Shown here: positions 21,421 through 33,640 of the stretch, one piece after another | How the letters are laid out: every line of letters starts with the position of its first letter | How positions within the stretch are numbered: the stretch's first letter is position 1 | DNA from: Arcuatula senhousia | Lineage: Eukaryota; Mollusca; Bivalvia; Mytilida; Mytilidae | DNA: 64,000 nucleotides | Assembly (NCBI GenBank): GCA_963971305.1 | Contig: OZ020304.1 | Span: 5,093,576 to 5,157,575 of the forward strand | Reading direction: 5' to 3' | Position numbers and translations under genes: made by a program | The notes under the pieces: generated by a model | Database searches by the model: none | What the model was told of the DNA's origin: nothing | The model's input: the letters and a program-made list of their open reading frames with translations, nothing else

Positions 21421-21684
21421 TAAAAAATAAAAATAGAGGGAACCATCTCGATTTGTAATCCCAAGAGTATATGTTGTTTTCACGATGCCTTGCCCGAGGG
21501 ATGTTTCCCTCTAGAAAGGATCACAATTGTTTCATTATATTTAGTCATATCCTTAATTTTTCAAGAGTGTAACAACATAATTGTTTCCCTCGAAAAGTAA
21601 ACAAAGCAGGGAAACATTCATAATTGTTTTCCTGCTATGTTTACAAAATAAAACATTCGCATTATCTTTTTGATATCAAACACG

Positions 21685-21895
21685 CATTAATAAAAAAAAT
21701 GATAAAATATAGGTCGATTTTTTAAAAATATTGCCTTTGATTAACATGAAAACACTTTTTATTCTTTACAATGAATTAAATGAATTGAATGCCTAAATGG
21801 GTCTTTCGTTGATAGTTTAGGGATTTGTTCAAATCTTATGTATAGTATTTTCAGTCTTGGGCAAATGCAAGACGGCGAGCAGCGAAAACATGTTG
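21685..21895 (-). repeat. Dispersed repeat family C, inverted copy in globin intron 1
   Basis: 21745-21895 is the reverse complement of most of 20395-20549. Just before it (21685-21744) a block with AAAATGATAAAATATAGGTC directly repeats 20579-20633. Exon 2 therefore sits between two inverted copies, with short direct repeats immediately inside. Confidence 0.8.
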
Positions 21896-22500
21896 TAAAA
21901 GCAAAAGCATGGCTGTAAAAGCCAATCAAGTTCTTAGAAATTTACCAACAATATAATAATAAAAAGTATACAGTGATTAGTTTAATCTCTCTACATGTTC
22001 AGAGATAACAAACAGCATCTGGGCGACGAAAACTAATAAAAGCTGGCAGTAAAAAAGAGAAGACCTTGTATATCAATATAAAACATCAAAATAGGGATCG
22101 GTTATGTCCACAAAATGCAATTCAAGGAGATAAATTATTCTGTTAAAAGGTTTTTATTGACCAAGTCTGTCAATTAAACTAACAAATTAATTGAAATATT
22201 CAATGATCATGACTTCATACAGATCAGTCATTTATGTCAAAGGTATTACTGAAAACAATAACATAGCCATAGCCATGACCAACATTTTTTGAATTTTATG
22301 TCTTACGAGATTCACGAAAAACAGTTACAGATAAAATTATTTAGTATAATACTATGAATTGTAGTGTCTCACTTCAGAACCCTTTGAGTCGTTTAAAGAC
22401 CCTATATTCATTATGAAGAACATCATTAATGATTTGTATATATTATTTAACAAATAGTCCTTAATATCTATATATGTACAATAATCAATCTATAATGTCC
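21896..22500. other. No feature seen
   Basis: AT-rich intronic sequence without a motif I can support. Confidence 0.4.
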
Positions 22501-22504
22501 TGTT

Positions 22505-22690
22505 TTAAGAAGCAGAGGTACCAATGGGGTATCCGAATGTCAGAAGTCCGAAAGTAAAAAGACAAAAACCAGCAAACATCAACAAGAACGTGACAAAAAC
22601 AGACAACATGTAAAATATGGAAACACAAAAATAACTGTTTAACAGTTTAACATTTAAACTGAGTTCTACCATTCGTCGTTCTACATTGTA
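22505..22690 (-). mobile_element. Penelope-like 3' end (A-related)
   Basis: Minus-strand copy starting at the shared terminus AGAAGCAGAGGTACCAATGG, with CAAAAACCAGCAAACATCAA next. It is non-coding and 5' truncated. Confidence 0.65.
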
Positions 22691-22699
22691 GGTTACGAG

Positions 22700-23310
22700 T
22701 GTAATAAATATTTAGTTCTATACAAATGTTACTTTTGTTTTTTTATTTGCGTTGATTTTGTCGTTAAACATAATTTTAAATAGATACATTATTGTTCTTT
22801 TCTTAGATTTATTTTTACATAAAAATGAAGTATGTCTTTTTAAAATACTTTGCTTGTGTGCTCGTTCAATACCAAATTTTAATGGTAGAAATTGCAATGT
22901 TTGACATTTCAAAAAATAGAAATACTTGTGGAGGTGAGAAATTAAATAAAAAAAGTAAGTATTAAGTATAAAAATTAAGTATAGGCGCACTGGTGCTATT
23001 ACCATTGATAATGTTAAGTAATAGCTATTTATGGTAACTATTATAAAATGCCGTATAAATGCAATGACTTTGCAGACATAATTTGATTCAGTTGTTATAT
23101 GGTATCTCGTTTAATTTTTTTATTCGTATTTGAGATTGCTATTTAAGGGGCGATCAACGGTGGCGGTGGTTGATTCAATCCAAGTTCCCATTATCACCTG
23201 ACCTAGTTATACGATTCAAAATGTAACTGGTCATTCAATATCCTACTTTTGGCAAGTACTAATAAGATCAGCCGCATTGAAGTATATGAAATTTTAAGAA
23301 TGAAGCAGAA
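22700..23310. other. No feature seen
   Basis: AT-rich intron sequence; the short frames are not supported by splice sites or motifs. Confidence 0.4.
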
Positions 23311-23317
23311 AAAACCA

Positions 23318-23466
23318 ATGGTACATCCGAATGTCAAAAACCCGAAAGGACAAATACAAAACCAGTAAACACCAACGAGAACAGCACGAAGAAACATACA
23401 ACACACAAAAAAACCACAACTGAATAGCAATCCACAACGCGAACTCGTAGTGAGAGTGAACTCATA
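23318..23466 (-). mobile_element. Penelope-like 3' end (A-related)
   Basis: Minus-strand tail: AACCAATGGTACATCCGAAT, then AACCAGTAAACACCAACGAG and CAATCCACAACGCGAACTCG. It abuts a plus-strand fragment of the same family at 23467, giving a head-to-head junction. Confidence 0.6.
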
Positions 23467-23523
23467 TGTGGGGAGTACAACGACTTCCTTGATAGAGCCA
23501 CACGGCTGACAAGCAAATTGTTA
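23467..23523 (+). pseudogene. Penelope-like RT relic, part 1 of a split copy
   Basis: GTGGGGAGTACAACGACTTC and CTTGATAGAGCC...AAGCAAATTG matches 14945-14998 almost base for base. It is cut by a TIR element after TTA and resumes at 26055. Confidence 0.85.
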
Positions 23524-26054
23524 TGCTGGCGTCACACTGTCCCGATTTTGACATACGATGGACACACGAATGCGAAAATTTCAACTTCGTGCGAAGTTAG
23601 TCCCGAAGTTGCTAAAAATCAAAATCAAAGCCGAAGGATATACGATTAGACCACAGATGGCTAAACGATTAGAAAAGTAGCAAATACGAATGGCTGCGAA
23701 CCGATTACGAAGTTGTTACGATGTTATCAAGATAAGTCGAGAATTAGACTTGAAGGAGAAACGAAGTTATACGATGGCTGTACGACGCTTTGTTTAGCAT
23801 ACGATGGGTCTACGATACATCCCAAGGGTTATACGAAGTATGAAATCTAATAACACGATTTGCAATAAGATGTACATGTTGTATATAAATTGTCCTTTGC
23901 TGCTTCCATAACAAGTTAATACGAAGGCTTTTCAAATATACCCTTCTGTCCCTGATGTCGACCAGTAAGATAGAAGAGACATTTGATCTAAAGCTAATAT
24001 GACAGAACAGAAAAGGGTGCTGTTGCTTTATCTTGTTTTGTTCGTGCCTTGTGTGAGTTGACTGAAGCACAAATAATCAGAAAACAGCAAGAATATGTTG
24101 TAACTATGTAGAAAAATTACATTCATGCATTGTTAATGCAAATGGCACTGAAATAGGACAACCCGTTTTGCAATAAAGTGTGAATTGTAATAACTTGTTT
24201 TGCAATAAAGTGTGAATTGTAATAACTTGTTTTGCAATAAAATTAAAGCTCAGTCTACAATATGTCTGTTGCTCTTATTATTGGTATATATTGATAAAAG
24301 ATAATATTAGGGCTTTAATTCTTAGTATATCCACGCTGCATGTCCATGATGTCGACAAGTAAGAGTGGATGCATGTAATATCTTAATGTAGAGACTGAAG
24401 GTAGCAAAGAAAACTGATGTTACTTGATTTATTAAGCTCTTTCAAAGTCTAAGAAAGTTACGCGAGAGTAACCCGTTATAACGCGTAAGTAACGCATTTT
24501 TATTGAATAAAAGCGTGTTATTTCGGAAGAATTGATAAAAGCGCGTTATATTGATTTTTAGATTACCAAAATGAGCCCAACAGGCTTCCGTATTTTTGGC
24601 ATAAAGTTCAACAACTTAAGCTTTTGCGAACGATTCTTGAACAAAGCGTGTTCACCTTACAATACATTTGTACATACTTCCTTGTCGGTCCCATACAAAA
24701 GTCCAAAGTTCCCGTAAACATTTGCTGACCGAAACCGAACGTGATCTGTAACCCGTAATGATGGATTTGCATACAGTACATAAAAAAATGCAATTTGATA
24801 ACTATGAGGGTTTAGAAAAAAATGTGTGAAACTGAAATTTTAGTGAATTTTTCAAAGTTCAAAGTGTCCTAACTCCTCCAAAAGTTTGCGGACCGGAACG
24901 ACACGATAACTTGATCTTAAACTCATCATGGTATACTCACATTCCAATATATATGTATACACGTATAAGTTTTTTCAAAAAAGTGTGGAAAACGTATTGT
25001 CACAATGAGAGGGCCGGGCCGGACAGACACACAATCGGACCGACGGAGTGAAAAACCTTAAGCCCCCTTCTGCTTTTGTCGGTAGGGGACTGATAAAAAC
25101 TGAAGTGAGTTTGAAATGTTTAAACCTTTATTTCTGATAATGAAATTTAAGTATCAAAAGATGCCTTAAAAGCCTGGACGAGGACGCGGAATACGAAAGT
25201 GCCTAGCAGGAAAGAATAGAATAAAAAGGAAAGCATCAGGATGCTCTAGATCATGGCTGTTTTCTCCTTGTTTTGTCTGGAAAGCGCATTTATTCTGAAA
25301 AGCTAAGATACCGCAAATACATGTAGAAAAATGATGATTAACATTATGAACTTAAAGTTATTGTGTCTAAATCATAGTCCATAGAAACGATGGGCAAAAG
25401 ATTAAATAGATGTCCCTCCCTTAATCATTATCTTTCGTACATATACATTCAATTTAGTGAAAGTTACGAAAATAAGTTCTAGTATATAAAAAATAAAGTA
25501 AAACTTTAATAAAAGAAAATGAACCATATGACAAAATGCAAACTGCTGCAAAATTTTGTATTTAGACATTATCTTGCTTCTTAATAGTGCCGTGTTTCCA
25601 TCGCCATGCCATTACCCTAAGCCATTACTTTAATTACGACGGCTATACGAATATAAAGCGAGGCCCTTACGACGTCGTGTTCCAATCGGGGACCATCGGA
25701 GAACTTCGTTTCATTCGTGTCGCCATCGTAAGAAAAATGTAACCGATGACAATAAGAACGCAACACGAAATGATAAGATGCAATCACGAAGGCATTACGA
25801 TGCAAAAGATGGAATTACGAATACAACACGAAGATTAACCTTCGCACGAACCTTCGGCAGTTTTTAAACATGTTAAAAAATTAGGAAGGCATCACGAAGT
25901 TGTTGCCGAATTTGGAATATTTCCGCCGATGGTGCTACGATGATAAAAGATGGCAACACGAATAGCGCGATTTGGATACGATCACCCCCGATTTAGAAAA
26001 TATCCATAATCGTGTATCCATCGGGGGCAAAATCGGGATAGTGTGACGCCAGCA
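23524..26054. mobile_element. TIR DNA transposon, copy 1, PIF/Harbinger-like TSD (2531 bp)
   Basis: Terminal inverted repeats begin TGCTGGCGTCACACT and extend about 27 bp with one mismatch (TGTCCC versus TATCCC). The target duplication is TTA (23521-23523, 26055-26057). The homologous relic at 14772 has the empty site GTTAACAC, so the boundaries are exact. The 3-bp TWA duplication points to PIF/Harbinger; I see no intact transposase. The outer 300-450 bp on both sides are packed with ACGA/TCGT words (ACGAAGT, TACGATGG, CACGAAT), plausible binding sites. The interior matches copy 2, including a basic-peptide exon remnant near 25170-25240 that carries a stop. Confidence 0.88.
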
Positions 26055-26470
26055 TTAACACAGGGGTACGTTGCTCCCAGTTTGTTGTCATCACTCAAGA
26101 AATTTTACGGACGACATCATGTGCTTGTATACAAATACGGGATTTCTATCTCTCAGATGAGCACAGATGTTGGTTTGACATAGAGTTTTGTAATGTCATC
26201 CTTTCCGGATTTGACCAACACTTAATCGATCTTTGGCAACGTGACGGGTGTGCTATAGCAAGCAGGAACTGCTTACTCTTCCGGAGCACCTGAGTTCACT
26301 CTCGTTTCGACTTGAGTTCGCGTTGCTGAATGCGGTTTTGTTGTTATGTGTGTTTGTGTTTTATGTTGTTATGTGGTTTGTTTTGTTGTGATGATTTTTG
26401 TCTGCCGGTTTTGTCTTTGTCTTTACGGTTTTATGATACTGATTACCCCTTTGGTACACCTTTGCTTCCT
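26055..26470 (+). pseudogene. Penelope-like relic, part 2 of the split copy, with 3' tail
   Basis: Continues ACACAGGGGTACGTTGCTCC, then LLSSLKKFYGRH and GISISQMSTDVGLT (stop). The tail GTGTGCTATAGCAAGCAGGA ends CCCCTTTGGTACACCTTTGC. It aligns with 15000-15412 once the 2.5-kb insertion is removed. Confidence 0.82.
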
Positions 26471-26476
26471 CCATGG

Positions 26477-27020
26477 AATAAACAGTGCCTTCTTGTTATA
26501 GCACATTCGTCGCGCTGCCAACAGTCAATTCAGAGTGTCAAATCCGGTAAAGAAAGACAAAACAAAACATTATAAAAAAACAACATCTCACTCATCTGAG
26601 GAAAGAAATCCCATATTTGTCTATGAGCGCATGATTTTGTCCATGAAGATTCTTGAATTAAGACAACAACCGAGGATCAACATAATATTGTGTTAGCAAT
26701 TTTTGGGTCAAAGATGACGCTCTGCCAAGGAAATCGATGCAAGACCCATAAACTCTGAAATAACGAATCAATCGTGATACGTAAAAAAACCATAAGCTGA
26801 AGCAGACGGAATATTGCTACACAAAAGTAGAAAGTTGACGATTGGAAAGTTGAAGTCATCGCATTTGTCTACAGAAAGTGCTTTCTTGAGTGTATTTAGA
26901 GATGTAGATCTAAATATTAAACAGACTTCCTAGAATCCGTTTCGTCCTTTATCACAAGTTCCTCGGGATATATAAAATGGAAAAAGTCACCAAATCAAGA
27001 ATTGTTTAGTGAAAGGACAT
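26477..27020 (-). pseudogene. Penelope-like relic, subfamily A, inverted
   Basis: On the minus strand, near 26890-27020: LSLNNS, FGDFFHFIYPEELVIKDETD, SRKSV and YLDLHL, with stops. The 3' tail reaches TTGTTATAGCACATTCGTCG near 26495. It lies tail to tail with the copy ending at 26470. Confidence 0.68.
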
Positions 27021-27101
27021 TATCATTATAACGGAAATTGAAGTTAATAAGGAGTGTTAGTCTTCGATCTTGTTTGTGTCTAGAAGTGATTTTAAGGATG
27101 G

Positions 27102-28915
27102 GACCCGACTTTATAAGTCATCGTATGTTAAAAATCTGTCCGGAAAAGGTTGCAGTTCCCCTACGTATTATTTTTAATAAAAGCTTACAACAATGTAAAT
27201 TCCCACATGAATGGAAAGTTTCAAATGTAACTGCCATATTTAAAAAAGGGGACAATTCTCTTCCGAGCAACTACAGGCCAATTTCCCTGATAAGTTGCGT
27301 TGGAAAAGTAATGGAACGGATAATTTATAAAAACATTTATAATCACATGCATCAAAATAAGCTAATTTATGATTACCAGTCCGGTTTTCTTCCCAAACAT
27401 TCAACTGTACACCAACTTTTAGAAATATATAATAGTATTATAGATTCAATGGAACAAAAGAAATTTAACTGCTTTGTTTTTTGTGATTTTTCTAAAGCTT
27501 TCGACAAAGTTTGGCACAAAGGACTACTACATAAAATGCAATCATATGGAATCACGGGAAATATTTTGAGGTGGTTTCATAGTTATCTGAATGATAGAAA
27601 GCAGGGAGTAGTAACAAACAATGCTAAATCTGAGCTAACAACTGTAACAGCTGGGGTGCCACAAGGATCAGTACTTGGGCCTTTACTTTTTATAATCTAT
27701 ATAAACGATATAGCAGACAAACTAAAATCTCTTTCTAGACTATTTGCTGATGATACTTCTTTTAACTATTCCAGCAACGACCAAGACCAAATACAAACTG
27801 TTATTGAACATGATATTAAAGAGCTTTCAGAATGGTCTAACAAATGGCTGATGTCATTTAACCCTGATAAAACTGAAATTATGATCTTTTCTAACACACA
27901 TGCTCCAATGTTCGACTTTATTTTTAATGATCAGCAAATTCCAATAACAGAGTCTCATAAACATCTAGGTGTAACCTTTCAAAGCGATGGAAAGTGGAAT
28001 AAACATGTAGATAATATTGTATCGTCTGCGATGAAACATCTAATTATTCTGAGAAAACTTAAATTCAAACTAAGTCGAACTAACTTAGAAAAATTATACA
28101 TTGTATTTATTAGACCCTTACTCGAATATGCAAGCGAGGTTTGGGATAACTGTGGGATCCTTAATGCTTCTAAGATTGAACATGTTCAGTTGGAGGCAGC
28201 AAGGATTGTTACAGGTCTTCCGGTCTTCGCTTCAACGGAAAAAATCTATAATGAGCTTGGATGGGAAAATCTTAAATCCAGACGTGAAAAGCGAAAACTC
28301 AATATGTTTTACAACATTCAGAAAGAAAAGGTGCCCGAATATCTGTACAATTTCATACCCCCCAAGATTCAAACAACTACATTGTACCCGCTCCGCAATG
28401 GAAATGATCTGATCATTCCATTTTGTAGATTATCTATATCATCAAATTCTTACATCCCGTCAACCACAAAACTTTGGAATAATCTTGATTTAGAAATAAG
28501 GCAATCAGATTCTTTAGCCAAATTTAAAAATGGAATAAAAGACGTATATGTCTTTAAGTCACCTCCAAAATATTTTTCTTACGGATCGAGAAAACTGAAT
28601 GTTATTCTCACCCAACTAAGGTGCTCAGCATCATTTCTTAACTATGACTTATTTAGAGTTAATATAATTTCAGATCCTTCCTGTCGGTGTGGTGCTCCCA
28701 TAGAAAACACGTTTCACTATTTTTTTGAATGTCCACTTTATAGAGACGAAAGGGCAATACTTATTCAAAATCTAAACTGGCTTCCTAATGGCTGTAACAT
28801 AGATCTTAACTTATTGTTATCTGGAACAGAACAGCTGTCTATAGATGAAAATGAAGTTGTACTTAATAGTGTCCATTCATTTATAAAAGGGTCAAAACGA
28901 TTCTTAATTGTGTAA
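27102..28915 (+). CDS. LINE reverse transcriptase, C-terminal 604 codons, frame open
   Basis: Starts inside the RT domain at GPDFISHRMLKICPEKVAVP. RT blocks in order: NYRPISLISCVGKVMERIIY, FCDFSKAFDKVWHKGLL, AGVPQGSVLGPLLFIIYIND, the catalytic FADDT, KTEIMIFS and HLGVTF. A thumb or linker region follows, then a C-terminal cysteine-histidine knuckle CRCGAPIENTFHYFFEC. The layout fits the Jockey/CR1 group of LINEs; the exact clade is not decided. There is no internal stop or frameshift to the TAA at 28913. An upstream ATG at 27038 lies in flanking DNA and is fortuitous. Without the endonuclease it cannot mobilise itself, though an RT-like protein could still be made. Confidence 0.9.
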
Positions 28916-29151
28916 AACACCTCCCCACACCCACACACGCATATCCACACACTCTTTTTCTTTTCTTTTTTTCCTCAACTTTTTGATTGTTTTTTTTTCA
29001 TCAAAAGTTATTTATTTATTTGTAGATCTAATTTTGTATGCATGCTCGTTTGTATTGTTATTAATATGTTTATGTAGGAGAAGACTTCATAAGTTAGTTT
29101 AACTTGTGTCTAATCCATTTTGCCTATTTTGCAAATAAAATATGTTTAAAC
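27102..29151 (+). mobile_element. 5'-truncated non-LTR retrotransposon (LINE), recent
   Basis: Inserted between perfect 11-bp duplications TTTAAGGATGG (27091-27101 and 29152-29162). The 5' end falls inside the reverse-transcriptase domain, so the endonuclease and first frame are lost. The 3' end follows GCAAATAAAATATGTTTAAA, a poly(A)-signal-like tail. It entered the end of a MITE. The intact frame plus perfect duplications argue for a recent insertion. It lies in the globin intron on the strand opposite to globin transcription. Confidence 0.9.
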
Positions 29152-29152
29152 T

Positions 29153-29551
29153 TTAAGGATGGTCACTGTTCATGTTTCAGGATTTCAGTCTGATTTGGGA
29201 ACTCCTCCAGACTTTGCCTTGTAATATTGACGAATTTTTTTGCACACTGACCCCTACTTTTTATGATATTTTCTGATTATATAGACCTTAACAACCAACT
29301 GTATAAAATATTTTGAAATTCTTGATACAACTTCATGGTTTTTAAGGCCAAAAACGTCACAATGTTAAAGTTATGTAAAATCTAGAGGAGTCTGATTTCC
29401 CGCCAAATTTTTGACGTTATTTATCTCAAAAACGAGCATACGGACCTATCATTTTCTTTTTGCTATTTGATTAAGTAAACAATTATCTATCATTTCCACC
29501 ACATATCATAAAATCTTTGATATAAAAAAGTTCAGGAGTGACCATCCTTAA
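29153..29551. mobile_element. MITE with 15-bp TIRs
   Basis: About 400 bp bounded by TTAAGGATGGTCACT and its reverse complement. The palindromic TTAA at both edges could be the target duplication (piggyBac type), or the TSD could be TA; this cannot be resolved here. Its left end was hit by the LINE. It has no coding frame. Confidence 0.75.
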
Positions 29552-29759
29552 GAAGTCCGTTTCACATGAATTAAAAAAACAATCAAATGTGATACAATTA
29601 CAAAAAATAATATTTTAATATAATATATAAAATCTGTAAACAGGACTGATACGGGGGCAGATATCAATCCTTTAATGCTTTTCATTTTGGACTGAGCAGG
29701 GTATTATTGGTACGTAAGTTTACGCTGACCCAGCACACCAATGATCAGATGAAGAAATG

Positions 29760-30030
29760 ATTTTGCCTGCATGATGAATAGACGTTAAAGAAATGTGGAA
29801 TAAGTGTACGCGACACAACCAATATAAAGAAAAGCAATTATGAAAAAATCAAAATGGAAAACAGCCAGCAGTTTTCAACATGGCCAGAGGTTACTGTTTG
29901 CCGTCTTGCATTGTCTCAAGACTACAAATACAATACATAAATTCAAACTGTCTCTGCCCTTTCGGACTTTTGACATTCGGATGCCCCATTGGTACCTCTG
30001 CTTCTTCCTAAATTATCAACGAAAGAACCA
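29760..30030 (+). repeat. Dispersed repeat family C copy
   Basis: AAATGTGGAATAAGTGTACG, GTTTGCCGTCTTGCATTGTC and TAAATTATCAACGAAAGAAC align with 20300-20500 in the same orientation. It is interrupted at 29949-30006 by a short retroelement tail. Confidence 0.7.
29949..30006 (+). mobile_element. 58-bp insertion of a Penelope-like 3' terminus
   Basis: TCTCTGCCCTTTCGGACTTT through CCCCATTGGTACCTCTGCTT is the extreme 3' end seen at 38830-38877 and 46725-46770. It is placed inside family C sequence that is continuous in the copy at 20460. This is an unusually short truncated insertion. Confidence 0.7.
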
Positions 30031-31222
30031 TTTCTTGACATAGAACAGAAACAGATAGTTGACAGGGACTTATTAAGTGCAGTCATCGCAAAATGCTGTC
30101 AACATCTATTGAGTATTACCAACAGTTAGTAGACATACTTGTCCAGTCCTTTTCATGCCGGTATGATATCTATGAATAATGTGGTGATAATGACAGAATC
30201 TAGACAGACCCATTGAATTAGGTAGAAAAGAAGACAAAATTGACAAATGGTTCTGGCAATACATACTTGGAACGGAGAATAATTTTATTCACTGTATGTG
30301 TTTAACGTATTATAAATATGACCATCATCAATTCTAATAGATATAAATACACCAAGGTTAAATGTTTTTAACTTGTAAATAATTATGTCGACTAAGAATG
30401 GATTTCAGCGACTGAATTCTACCTTTTTATGAATAATAAAACAAGGACTGTTAACAAAAATGTTAATCTCAGCTAGGCGTGCTGGTATACATATTTGAGA
30501 AGTAATCTCATATTAGCAAAATGAAAAAAAAATTGATATGCAACATTGAAACTAAAACTGAATTTTTTAAAGTACTCTCCGATATGTGTTTCTTTTTTGT
30601 TTTTTTCTCTTGGACATTTTAGATTGATTAGCAGTTTTGTTAATAATTTTATTCGTAACCAAAAAAGAAAGGAAAATTCATAATTTGTCACCATTTGTCC
30701 TTTTTTTGCTTCTGAAAGTTCCCAGAGTAGAAAATGACCCTTAACTTGACACTCTTTGGAAGCATCTGCTAATTATACGTTGAAATACAAACGCAGCCTT
30801 GACGACGAAACAGTAAACAATTCTAAGTAAAGATGAGATTTTCTTTCACATGTTATAATCAATGACTTTTATCATATAACAAAAAAATCATCGAAAAGAA
30901 AACAAATATTAAAAATTTCCATTCGGTTTGAAGATGTGATTACACTGTATTAGCAAACAAGTTCCTAAAATAACCCTTTTCTTATTAATTCATCGCCTTT
31001 TGATTTGTAGTATAAAGGTTTATTCCAAGACACTGGTTTTGATACCGGTCTATAAGCCGATTGTTTTTCTCTTGCGTACAGCTTATATAAAAGATAAAAC
31101 AGATTATCTTATGCATTTTATATCTCGATCTGAGGATCTGAAAATTCTTTTAATTTGGAGATAAACCCACTACAAACTGGAATATCTATTAGATACGTAA
31201 CATCATTTATTCCACCATATCA
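30031..31222. other. No feature seen
   Basis: AT-rich intron sequence. A segment near 30760-30840 (GCATCTGCTAATTATACG...AGTAAAGATGAG) weakly repeats at 34750-34850. Confidence 0.4.
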
Positions 31223-31223
31223 A

Positions 31224-31390
31224 TAAAGGTAATAACAAATTACCGAACTTGGAGAATCAATCTCAAATGTCCATATAAAGACAAAACAAGGAAGACATAC
31301 CGGAAAAATTGAAGATCGCAATGGTCCTGACTTGGTACAGGCATTTCAAAAGAAATAATGGGTTAAACCAGGTTTTAAGGCACGAATGTA
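31224..31390 (-). mobile_element. Penelope-like subfamily B 3' end
   Basis: Starts at the common terminus (TCAATAAAGGTAATAACAAA) and reaches GGTTAAACCAGGTTTTAAGG, where it is truncated. Confidence 0.7.
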
Positions 31391-33400
31391 ATTTTCATTA
31401 TTAAGTCACTATTCATTTACAGCACTTATATACCAAAGAAATGCATAAAAGGGTAACCGAATCTCAAGCTATAGCTGCTAATAAAGAGAACCATATCAAC
31501 AAATCGTCTCGAAAAATAATATGATGCTTCCTTAGAACAGTGATCTTTGCATGCATGGTATTCTAAGTTATAGAATTTAAAGCTATAGAGTGTAACCAGT
31601 ATTGTCCATTGCAATACTTCATGTGTTTTTAAAGGTGGTAGGTAAAATACTTTTTTTATTAAAACGTCAAAAAAATGGGCGGGACGAATTCATCCTTATC
31701 ACCCATCACAGTATTCACTTCCTTAAATTCTTCTTCAACGATCAATAATTTTCGAGAGAAAAGTATTCTTTCATAACAAAACCACTACTTAAATAAAACA
31801 TTATAAAATAAATCTCCTATTTACCACGATATAAAAGCTGCACTGAGTTCCCCGTAGTGTTATACATGCTCTGATAGAACGTGAACTTTACGAGTTATAG
31901 AGATATAGAGATATATAGAGAGAAAAACAGCTCATGTTTTCAATAAATGACGACGTCGCATTTTTTAGGTTCGCCATATAGGTAGTAGGTAAAATAAGAA
32001 ATGAAAATGCCTTAAAAAAATTCTGTGAATTTTTATGTCGCATTTGAAAAAAGCCTTTGAACCTATCAATTCTGACTTACTGAGATTACATGTACTTCTC
32101 ATGTGTACACTTTGTTTATTACCATTATCTAAATTTATGTAAATTCTAAAACATAAGGTTTGACTCCCTCCATCGTAGTTTTGCTTTTAGGTATATTTAT
32201 TTGGATTTCGTTTGGTTTTATGCATTTTAAACATATTTTGAAATGATGGAGCATAATTTCCTTATAACATATGACGCAAAACAAAAACAAAACATAGGCT
32301 AACCAACAAAAACAACTGAGGTTTGAATTGATTTGTTGTTACGATATATTTTACATGATGCATCATTGAAAACCAGAAAAAATGTAATGTTTCTTCCTTA
32401 TGTTTCTACATCTCGCACTTATGTTTTTACATATCAATTTTTTATCATTAGTTTGCACGGTAAAACAGTTTTCACTACAGGTGTTATAGATATAAAACTT
32501 GTATATACTTTCTTGAAAGAAAAAGTGAATAGATACGTAACAAGCATTAACATACAGATTTTATCTTTATGTGTTTAAGACTTGTGTGTTCCTTTATTTT
32601 TGTTTTGTTTTGGACTTTGAACTATCATGTTATCTTTTGGTAATAAAGAAATGCTTCAAATAGGTTGTTTATTTTCGTGAATTTGCATCACAGCAGCATA
32701 TTTCAATTAAAACTATAGACAATCAAATTTTGACTCTACTAGATGTTTTAATTCATATACTCTTAACTCTGAATTGAAGAGTGAATAATCATCAAAAGGT
32801 CTCTGTTTATATAAGACTAAGGTGTTTTTTTCATTTTATGAATAAGAATGGATTAATAAAATTTTATTTGTAACCAAATATTGTTATTTACATTTCAACA
32901 GGCACTTACAAGTTCAGAAAAAAACATTATTAGCACTGAAAATAAATTGATTTTAGGGTTCAAATACACGAACTTGTTCATGTTACTAATAAGCTTGCTG
33001 GCATAAGTTAATTGTATCAAGCGAGAAAAACTTGATACTGTTGATGCATATAACAAAATGCTAACCATAAGGGGTTATATGAACAGCTGTGATATTTCAA
33101 ATTGAATTGTCGCAGTAAAGAAAGAGGGATAATATCATCATGGGGTCATTAGGTCACTCAGGTGGTCGTACGATATTTGCACTTCAAATATGCAGCTTGT
33201 TTTGCTTGCAACATTGTTTTTGTTACACTGTATTGAATGGAATATGAACCAAGAAGTTTTGGGTTAGCGAAAAACTCGAAAACATTGGTTTTAAATGAGA
33301 ATGGTGTATAAAACAATTGTGTTGCTCCTTATTATAAACATAGATGCAACTTAATTTTGTGCTTGAGATTCTGCCATATGTAATGACTGAATGACAACAA
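31391..33400. other. No feature seen
   Basis: AT-rich intron DNA. Short frames (for example near 32333-32578) lack any recognisable domain. Confidence 0.4.
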
Positions 33401-33409
33401 AACATAATA

Positions 33410-33640
33410 AGAGAGATATAAATCTAAACTTATTTTAAAAACATAAAGAGAGAAAGATATCTAAACTTATTTAAAAAAACTAAAGAGAGAAAGATATCTA
33501 AACTTATTTAAAAGAACATAAAGAGAGAAAGAAATCTAAACTTATTTTAAAAAAACATAAAGAGAGAAAGAAATCTAAACTTATTTTAAAAAAACATAAA
33601 GAGAGAAAGAAATCTAAACTTATATTAAAAACATAATTGA
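33410..33640. repeat. Minisatellite, about 38-39 bp unit, roughly six copies
   Basis: The unit resembles AACATAAAGAGAGAAAGA followed by AATCTAAACTTATTTTAAA, with small indels in the A-runs. It lies in globin intron 1. Confidence 0.85.

Noticed and set aside
27038..27101. ATG at 27038 as the true LINE start
   Set aside because: The bases up to 27101 are outside the left TSD boundary; the element is truncated within the RT domain.
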